Assembly (NCBI RefSeq): GCF_000760035.1
Contig: NZ_JNAO01000013.1
Coordinates: forward strand, 62,001-126,000
DNA length: 64,000 bases
Source: Prochlorococcus marinus str. MIT 9314
GTDB taxonomy: Bacteria > Cyanobacteriota > Cyanobacteriia > PCC-6307 > Cyanobiaceae
Direction of reading: 5' to 3'
Below are positions 59,199 through 64,000 of the stretch, piece after piece (the first letter of the stretch is position 1; the number at the start of each line of letters is the position of its first letter). A model generated the notes under the pieces. That model searched no databases. It saw nothing but the letters and a program-made list of their open reading frames with translations, and had not been told where the DNA came from. Position numbers and translations under genes: made by a program.

Positions 59199-59639
59199 TT
59201 AATTTGTAGATTTTTCTGATTTTGGTTTAGTCTCTTTTTTAACAGTTTCCTTTTTTACAGAAGACTTGGGAGCGCTTTTACCAATTGAAATAGATTTTAC
59301 CATAACTCTTGTAAGTTCTTGTCTGTGTCCCATCTTTCTTCTTGTCTTTTTTTTGGGACGCATCTTGTATACAAGAATTTTTTTATCTCTTTTATGAGAG
59401 ACTACTTCTAATTCAATTTTTGCATCTTTAACGTAAGGTTTACCAATAGTTATAGATTCTTTGTCCTTTAAAACTAAGACTTTTTCAAGTGTTATCTTAT
59501 CTTTCTCTTTTGCATTCAACCTGTCTATGTCATAGTATCTATCAACTTCGAACCAAAATTGTTGACCTGAAGTTTCTGCTATTGCATACAATTCATTACT
59601 TTCAGAAGAATTGTTTGAGGAGTTTTTAGAATTTGTCAT
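59199..59639 (-). CDS. rplU: 50S ribosomal protein L21
   Basis: 146 residues. Core: YAIAETSGQQFWFEVDRYYD, LVLKDKESITIGKPYVKDAK, and the C-terminal RPKKKTRRKMGHRQELTRVM typical of L21. About 18 residues of Ser/Asn-rich head and 28 of Lys-rich tail extend it beyond the usual ~103. Divergent from kaiB across a 143-base gap where kaiA lies in many other cyanobacteria. Confidence 0.95.
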   Translation of the reverse strand: MTNSKNSSNNSSESNELYAIAETSGQQFWFEVDRYYDIDRLNAKEKDKITLEKVLVLKDKESITIGKPYVKDAKIELEVVSHKRDKKILVYKMRPKKKTRRKMGHRQELTRVMVKSISIGKSAPKSSVKKETVKKETKPKSEKSTN

Positions 59640-59782
59640 ATTTTAAAGACGCTACTAGGCTCAAATTAATAATTTGATTAAGCCCAATGAGCAATCATAA
59701 TAGTTTGTTTATTTTCTTATTTTGTAGTGTAATAAGTCAAGGGTTGTTTTAAATCTTTTATATCAATTCAGGAACTATAACA

Positions 59783-60100
59783 ATGGCAGCAAGGAAAACA
59801 TATATTTTAAAACTCTATGTTGCTGGAAATACTCCTAATTCGATGAGAGCTTTAAATACCTTAAGAGAAATTTTAGATAATGAATTTAAAGGCGTTTATG
59901 CTTTGAAGGTTATCGATGTACTTAAGCAACCACAACTTGCAGAAGAAGATAAAATTTTAGCTACTCCAACATTAGCTAAAATTTTACCGCCACCAGTTAG
60001 AAAAATAATAGGTGATCTTTCAGATAGAGAGAAAGTTTTAATTGGTTTAGATCTACTTTTTGATGAATTAACTGAAACTGAATATAGTGGAGATAAATAA
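59783..60100 (+). CDS. kaiB: Circadian clock protein KaiB
   Basis: 105 residues: [40 protein letters not shown], then [20 protein letters not shown] and a short acidic C-terminus. KaiB folds between a tetramer and a thioredoxin-like form to bind KaiC; conserved cis-proline region ([12 protein letters not shown]) is present. Upstream of kaiC by 66 bases; no kaiA in the window. Confidence 0.97.
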   Translation: MAARKTYILKLYVAGNTPNSMRALNTLREILDNEFKGVYALKVIDVLKQPQLAEEDKILATPTLAKILPPPVRKIIGDLSDREKVLIGLDLLFDELTETEYSGDK

Positions 60101-60166
60101 TATTTATAAAACTTTTAAAATTTGAATTAAATTCAAAATTTATTTTTGTTTAACTAGCACAAACTT

Positions 60167-61696
60167 ATGAATGAAAAGAAATTTGGTAAATCAAATAAAA
60201 TGCAAGTCCAAAAATTACCAACAGGGATAGAAGGTTTTGATGATGTTTGTAGGGGTGGTTTGCCTGTATCTCGAAGTACACTCGTTAGTGGTACTTCAGG
60301 AACTGGTAAAACTGTTTTTTCTCTGCAATACTTACACCATGGAATTTGTAATTTTGATGAGCCTGGAATCTTTGTAACATTTGAGGAATCACCCTTGGAT
60401 ATTATTAGAAATGCCGCAAGTTTTGGTTGGGATTTACAAGAATTAATTGATCAAAATAAACTTTTTATTTTGGATGCATCTCCTGATCCAGATGGTCAGG
60501 ATGTTGCTGGTAACTTTGACTTGTCTGGTCTTATTGAGAGAATTAGTTATGCAATTAGAAAATATAAAGCTAAAAGAGTTGCAATAGATTCAATAACTGC
60601 TGTCTTTCAACAGTATGATGCTATTTACGTTGTTAGAAGGGAAATATTTAGATTGATAGCAAGATTAAAAGAAATAGGTGTGACAACAGTCATGACTACA
60701 GAAAGAGTTGATGATTACGGACCAATTGCTAGATATGGTGTAGAAGAATTCGTATCTGATAATGTAGTCTTATTAAGAAATGTTCTTGAGTCAGAGAAGA
60801 GAAGAAGAACTTTAGAAGTTCTTAAGTTAAGAGGTACTGTACATATGAAAGGTGAATATCCATTCACTATGGGAATGGATGGAATAAGTGTATTTGCCCT
60901 AGGAGCAATGAGATTAACGCAGAGATCTTCAAATATTAGGATTAGCTCTGGAGTTAAAGATCTTGATGATATGTGTGGTGGAGGATATTTTCAAGATTCC
61001 ATTATTCTCGCCACTGGAGCAACTGGTACGGGTAAAACAATGCTTGTGTCAAAATTTGTTGAAGATGCTTATAACAATAATGAAAGAGCAATACTTTTTG
61101 CTTATGAAGAATCTAGGGCTCAATTGCTTAGGAATGCGACTAGCTGGGGAATAGATTTTGAAAGAATGGAAAGTGATGGATTACTAAAAATTATTTGTGC
61201 ATATCCTGAATCAACTGGTTTAGAGGATCATTTACAAATTATAAAAACGCAAATTAATCAATTTAAACCAAAAAGAATGGCAATTGACTCCCTCTCTGCA
61301 TTAGCCAGAGGTGTAAGTTTGAACGCATTTAGACAGTTTGTAATTGCTGTCACTGGTTATACAAAGCAAGAGGAAATAGCAGGCTTTTTTACTAATACTG
61401 CAGAAGAATTTATGGGAAGTCATTCTATAACTGATTCTCATATCTCAACAATTACAGACACAATATTGTTGCTTCAATATGTAGAAATAAAAGGTGAGAT
61501 GGCACGAGCTTTAAATGTTTTTAAAATGCGGGGATCATGGCATGATAAACGAATAAGAGAATTTATTATTACAAATAGTGGCCCAGAAATAAGGGATTCT
61601 TTTTCTAATTTTGAACAGATATTTAGTGGTGCTCCTCACAGAGTTGTGCCTGATCAAAATGTGCAAAATGTTTTTAGAGGAATAGATAATAATTAG
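60167..61696 (+). CDS. kaiC: Circadian clock ATPase/kinase KaiC
   Basis: 509 residues in two RecA-like domains. CI: Walker A GTSGTGKTVFS (about 44-54), catalytic glutamates in FVTFEESPLD. CII: Walker A ATGATGTGKTMLVSK (about 286-300) and the phosphorylation site ITDSHISTITDT (adjacent Ser-Thr pair, about 420-431). The A-loop/C-terminal GEMARALNVFKMRGSWHDKR segment is intact although KaiA, its partner in S. elongatus, is not encoded nearby. Prochlorococcus KaiBC is thought to act as an hourglass timer. Confidence 0.98.
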   Translation: MNEKKFGKSNKMQVQKLPTGIEGFDDVCRGGLPVSRSTLVSGTSGTGKTVFSLQYLHHGICNFDEPGIFVTFEESPLDIIRNAASFGWDLQELIDQNKLFILDASPDPDGQDVAGNFDLSGLIERISYAIRKYKAKRVAIDSITAVFQQYDAIYVVRREIFRLIARLKEIGVTTVMTTERVDDYGPIARYGVEEFVSDNVVLLRNVLESEKRRRTLEVLKLRGTVHMKGEYPFTMGMDGISVFALGAMRLTQRSSNIRISSGVKDLDDMCGGGYFQDSIILATGATGTGKTMLVSKFVEDAYNNNERAILFAYEESRAQLLRNATSWGIDFERMESDGLLKIICAYPESTGLEDHLQIIKTQINQFKPKRMAIDSLSALARGVSLNAFRQFVIAVTGYTKQEEIAGFFTNTAEEFMGSHSITDSHISTITDTILLLQYVEIKGEMARALNVFKMRGSWHDKRIREFIITNSGPEIRDSFSNFEQIFSGAPHRVVPDQNVQNVFRGIDNN

Positions 61697-61704
61697 ATAA
61701 TTTC

Positions 61705-63759
61705 TTAAATTTCTGAACCTGAAAAAGAATCTGAATTATTAATAGCTTTTGTCAATAATTCATCTTTATCAGATTGTGCCAAGGCTAAATCAAACCAAAA
61801 GGTTGTTCCTACTCCTAATTCACTAGCCATACGAATCTCCCCACCATGTTTTTCAATTATTCCCCGCACTATAGATAAACCTAAACCGGTACCTTGCTCA
61901 GTATGAACAGAATTTTCTACTCTATAAAAACGATCAAATATCTTTTCTTGATCTGTCTGAGATATTCCTGAGCCAGTATCAGCAATCTCAATTCTTACTT
62001 TTGGAAGTGGTGAAACTAATTCACATTGAGGGGCTGCTTCATTTTTAATAATTGGAGGGAAAGCAGGACAGGAATCTGGCCAAGTATAAGCTCTTATAGT
62101 TATGGCACTGTTTTTTGGACTAAATTTCAATCCATTTCCTAGTAAATTATCAAAAACCTGCAAAAGTAAATCAAAATTTCCAAGAATTGGAGGAATAGTT
62201 TCCTCTATTTCATGAGATAGTGAAACATTTTTTTCAGAAGCATTAAGTCTATAATTTCTAAGAGTCTGTTCTATTGCTGGTTTTATGTCCATTTGCTCTA
62301 GCTGGACAATTTTCCCAGATTCCAATCTAGATAAATCTAAGACATCATTTACAAGTCTTGTTAACCTATCAGTCTCTGAATTTGCAATCCCCAAAAATTC
62401 TATTTGTTCTTCATCAGTAAGCTGATCTTTTAAATCATGTAAGGTCTCTACATAACTTTTGATATTAAAAAGTGGTGTCCTTAATTCATGCGATACATTG
62501 CTTATGAATCTATTTTGTGCCGCGTTAAGTTCAACTTCTCTAGTTAAATCTTGGATTGTTACAGCAATTCCTTTTAGTTCAACTTTATTTGTATCTAAGA
62601 CTGATTGCAAGACAATTCTTAAAGTTCTTGCTGGTTCTCCTAAGCTGAATCTTAAATCGTCCTTCTCCTTTTCCCTGTTTAAGATAGATTCTATATTTGT
62701 ATGTAAGTCATTGGATAAAATCTCGGGGATTTCATTTAAAAAAAGTTTACCTTCTAGAAATCTTCCTTCCCAACGAAATAATCTCTTTGCTGTTGGATTA
62801 GTAAGTACAATCTTGCCCTTTGAGTCCAATAATATTGCACCATCAGCCATAGTAGCTATTAATGATTGTTGCTTGATTTGTGCCGCTTTTAGTTCTTCTA
62901 TATTAGCTTCATCATAATTTTCTAACTGTGTTGCCATGCGGTTAAATCCATTTAAGAGTTCTCCTAAATCACCTGTCATGGGTAAAGAAATTCTGGATTT
63001 GAAATTTCCTTTTGAAATTTCTCTAACACCTCTGACCAACTCTCTGACTGGTCTTGTGATAGTAAGGGCATTAAATACAGCTCCAAGTATCACTAAAACC
63101 CAAATAGAGATAAAAACTGCAATGGTGAGTTCTCTAGTTAAGGCAGCACTTGCTAATGCTTTTTTATTAGGGGTGACTCCCAAAGCTAAAGTTCCAAGAT
63201 ATTTGCCTTTCCACAACATTGGGACAAATACATCTGTTACTTGACCTTGAGGTGTAGCATGCTGCCTAACCAAAGGAAATTGTGGTCTCTTCTTCAATTC
63301 TGAAGGTAATTTTAATTTTCGAGTGAGCTGAAACTGACTGTCTGAGCTTGTTGGTGTTGCACTGATTGGTATCCCAAGTTGAACAATATCTTCAGCATCA
63401 GTAAAGAAAATATAACGCAGGTTTCGACTTGATCTCCAAAACTTTTCAGCTACATTTGAAATTTCTTTTTTTTGATTATTAGCGACTAATTCTGTAACAT
63501 TCCCAGACAACAATAAGCCAAGGTCTCTAGCATATCTAGTATCATTCATACCGGCATCTCTTTGAATACTATTTAAGGCAAAAAAAGTTATTCCTGTCAT
63601 TAGGAGGCTCACGACAAGAGTTGCTATAGCTAACAACTTTGTTCTTAAACTGAACCCACTCCACCAAGAGAGAAGTCCATTAATCCAATAGTTATTATTA
63701 ATATCTTTATTATCAGTGATGTTATATTTTCTATTTTCTAGATTATTGGTATCTACCAT
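61705..63759 (-). CDS. nblS: Sensor histidine kinase NblS (Hik33/DspA)
   Basis: 684 residues. Two spans (about 37-62 and 205-226) around an extracytoplasmic sensor, HAMP (TRPVRELVRGVREISKGNFK, about 231-250), PAS (about 295-410), HisKA with the phospho-His in RFISNVSHELRTPLFNIKSY (about 430-449) and HATPase (DNLLGNGLKFSPK; DTGSGISQTDQEKIFDRFYR; GTGLGLSIVRG). NblS signals high light and stress to the response regulator RpaB, which binds HLR1 sites at hli genes. Position beside purD and kaiC is the usual picocyanobacterial order. Confidence 0.92.
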   Translation of the reverse strand: MVDTNNLENRKYNITDNKDINNNYWINGLLSWWSGFSLRTKLLAIATLVVSLLMTGITFFALNSIQRDAGMNDTRYARDLGLLLSGNVTELVANNQKKEISNVAEKFWRSSRNLRYIFFTDAEDIVQLGIPISATPTSSDSQFQLTRKLKLPSELKKRPQFPLVRQHATPQGQVTDVFVPMLWKGKYLGTLALGVTPNKKALASAALTRELTIAVFISIWVLVILGAVFNALTITRPVRELVRGVREISKGNFKSRISLPMTGDLGELLNGFNRMATQLENYDEANIEELKAAQIKQQSLIATMADGAILLDSKGKIVLTNPTAKRLFRWEGRFLEGKLFLNEIPEILSNDLHTNIESILNREKEKDDLRFSLGEPARTLRIVLQSVLDTNKVELKGIAVTIQDLTREVELNAAQNRFISNVSHELRTPLFNIKSYVETLHDLKDQLTDEEQIEFLGIANSETDRLTRLVNDVLDLSRLESGKIVQLEQMDIKPAIEQTLRNYRLNASEKNVSLSHEIEETIPPILGNFDLLLQVFDNLLGNGLKFSPKNSAITIRAYTWPDSCPAFPPIIKNEAAPQCELVSPLPKVRIEIADTGSGISQTDQEKIFDRFYRVENSVHTEQGTGLGLSIVRGIIEKHGGEIRMASELGVGTTFWFDLALAQSDKDELLTKAINNSDSFSGSEI

Positions 63760-63763
63760 AAGC

Positions 63764-64000
63764 TTAATTCTCCTTAGAGAAGTTTTTTCTCACTTGATGA
63801 CCTATGTCATTTCTAAAGTAAATACCCTCAAAATGAATTTCTCTTAAATTTTTGTATGCTTTTTCAAAAACCATATCGAAGTCTTTATCTTGACAGACAA
63901 TACTTAATACTCTCCCTCCAGCAGTTAATAATTTCCCACTATCACTCAAAGAAGTACCAGAGTCAAAAATTTGACAATCATTTGAATCAATCTTACCTAT
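63764..64000 (-). CDS. purD: Phosphoribosylamine--glycine ligase, C-terminal end
   Basis: Partial gene entering from the right edge; the frame is open to base 64000. The visible end (IFDSGTSLSDSGKLLTAGGR, then AYKNLREIHFEGIYFRNDIG) is the C-terminal GARS domain of PurD, which ligates glycine to phosphoribosylamine in purine synthesis. A TTG at 63949 is internal, not the start. Four bases separate it from nblS, consistent with a purD-nblS operon. Confidence 0.9.
   Translation of the reverse strand: MGKIDSNDCQIFDSGTSLSDSGKLLTAGGRVLSIVCQDKDFDMVFEKAYKNLREIHFEGIYFRNDIGHQVRKNFSKEN

Noticed and set aside
1-64000. CRISPR array
   Set aside because: No series of short identical repeats with regular unique spacers; the repeated units found are long, diverged and 1.5-3.5 kb apart.

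Overview
This 64 kb stretch is chromosomal DNA of a high-light-adapted Prochlorococcus. The signs are very AT-rich DNA, tight gene packing, three high-light-inducible (Hli) proteins, the PSII S4-domain protein, NblS next to PurD, and a kaiB-kaiC pair with no kaiA between rplU and kaiB. I cannot fix the strain or ecotype from sequence alone.

Layout. (1) 1-1.67 kb is conserved edge: rpoZ, DUF1818, DUF2811 and an EVE-domain gene. (2) About 1.67-10.25 kb is an accessory region built like a string of cassettes. The first ~12 codons of the EVE gene plus ~130 bp of its upstream DNA recur as direct repeats (~1630, ~5053, ~6714, ~10056, with a partial copy at ~3176). The segments between them carry a secreted ubiquitin fused to an outer-membrane beta-barrel, a metallothionein-like gene with a HupE/UreJ metal permease behind Fur/Zur-like boxes, a pair of secreted proteins, and tiny genes. 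(3) About 10.3-36 kb is a low-density island: many 30-100 codon genes (several in paralogous pairs), decayed genes (DoxX, DUF1543, DUF938, a duplicated 65-codon gene), two fatty-acid desaturases, an LptF/G permease, an SGNH hydrolase, the hli genes, a likely glutamine-riboswitch leader and other structured RNA candidates. (4) About 36-64 kb is mostly core: EamA transporter, HI0933-type flavoprotein, GAF protein, pirin, murD, SDR, a lone NAD-ligase adenylation domain, a domain-swapped photolyase-like protein, tRNA-Val, PSII S4 protein, serA, prmA, petF, rnz, SpoIID, truB, rpmA/rplU, kaiBC, nblS and the 3' end of purD.

How it fits together. The right half joins translation, photosynthetic electron transfer and light/time signalling (KaiBC; NblS, whose partner RpaB recognises HLR1 sites). 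HLR1-like direct repeats lie, at matching spacing, upstream of both hli transcription units in the island. The left island looks like surface, metal and membrane adaptation genes moving around a conserved gene border.

Most notable: the surface-directed, conjugation-incompetent ubiquitin (56 of 71 residues identical to human ubiquitin, counted by eye against the human sequence as I remember it), and the EVE-derived direct repeats that bracket it. No integrase, transposase or CRISPR array was seen. Many genes under 60 codons were found by reading the DNA by hand; their coordinates are checked for frame but they lack homology confirmation.
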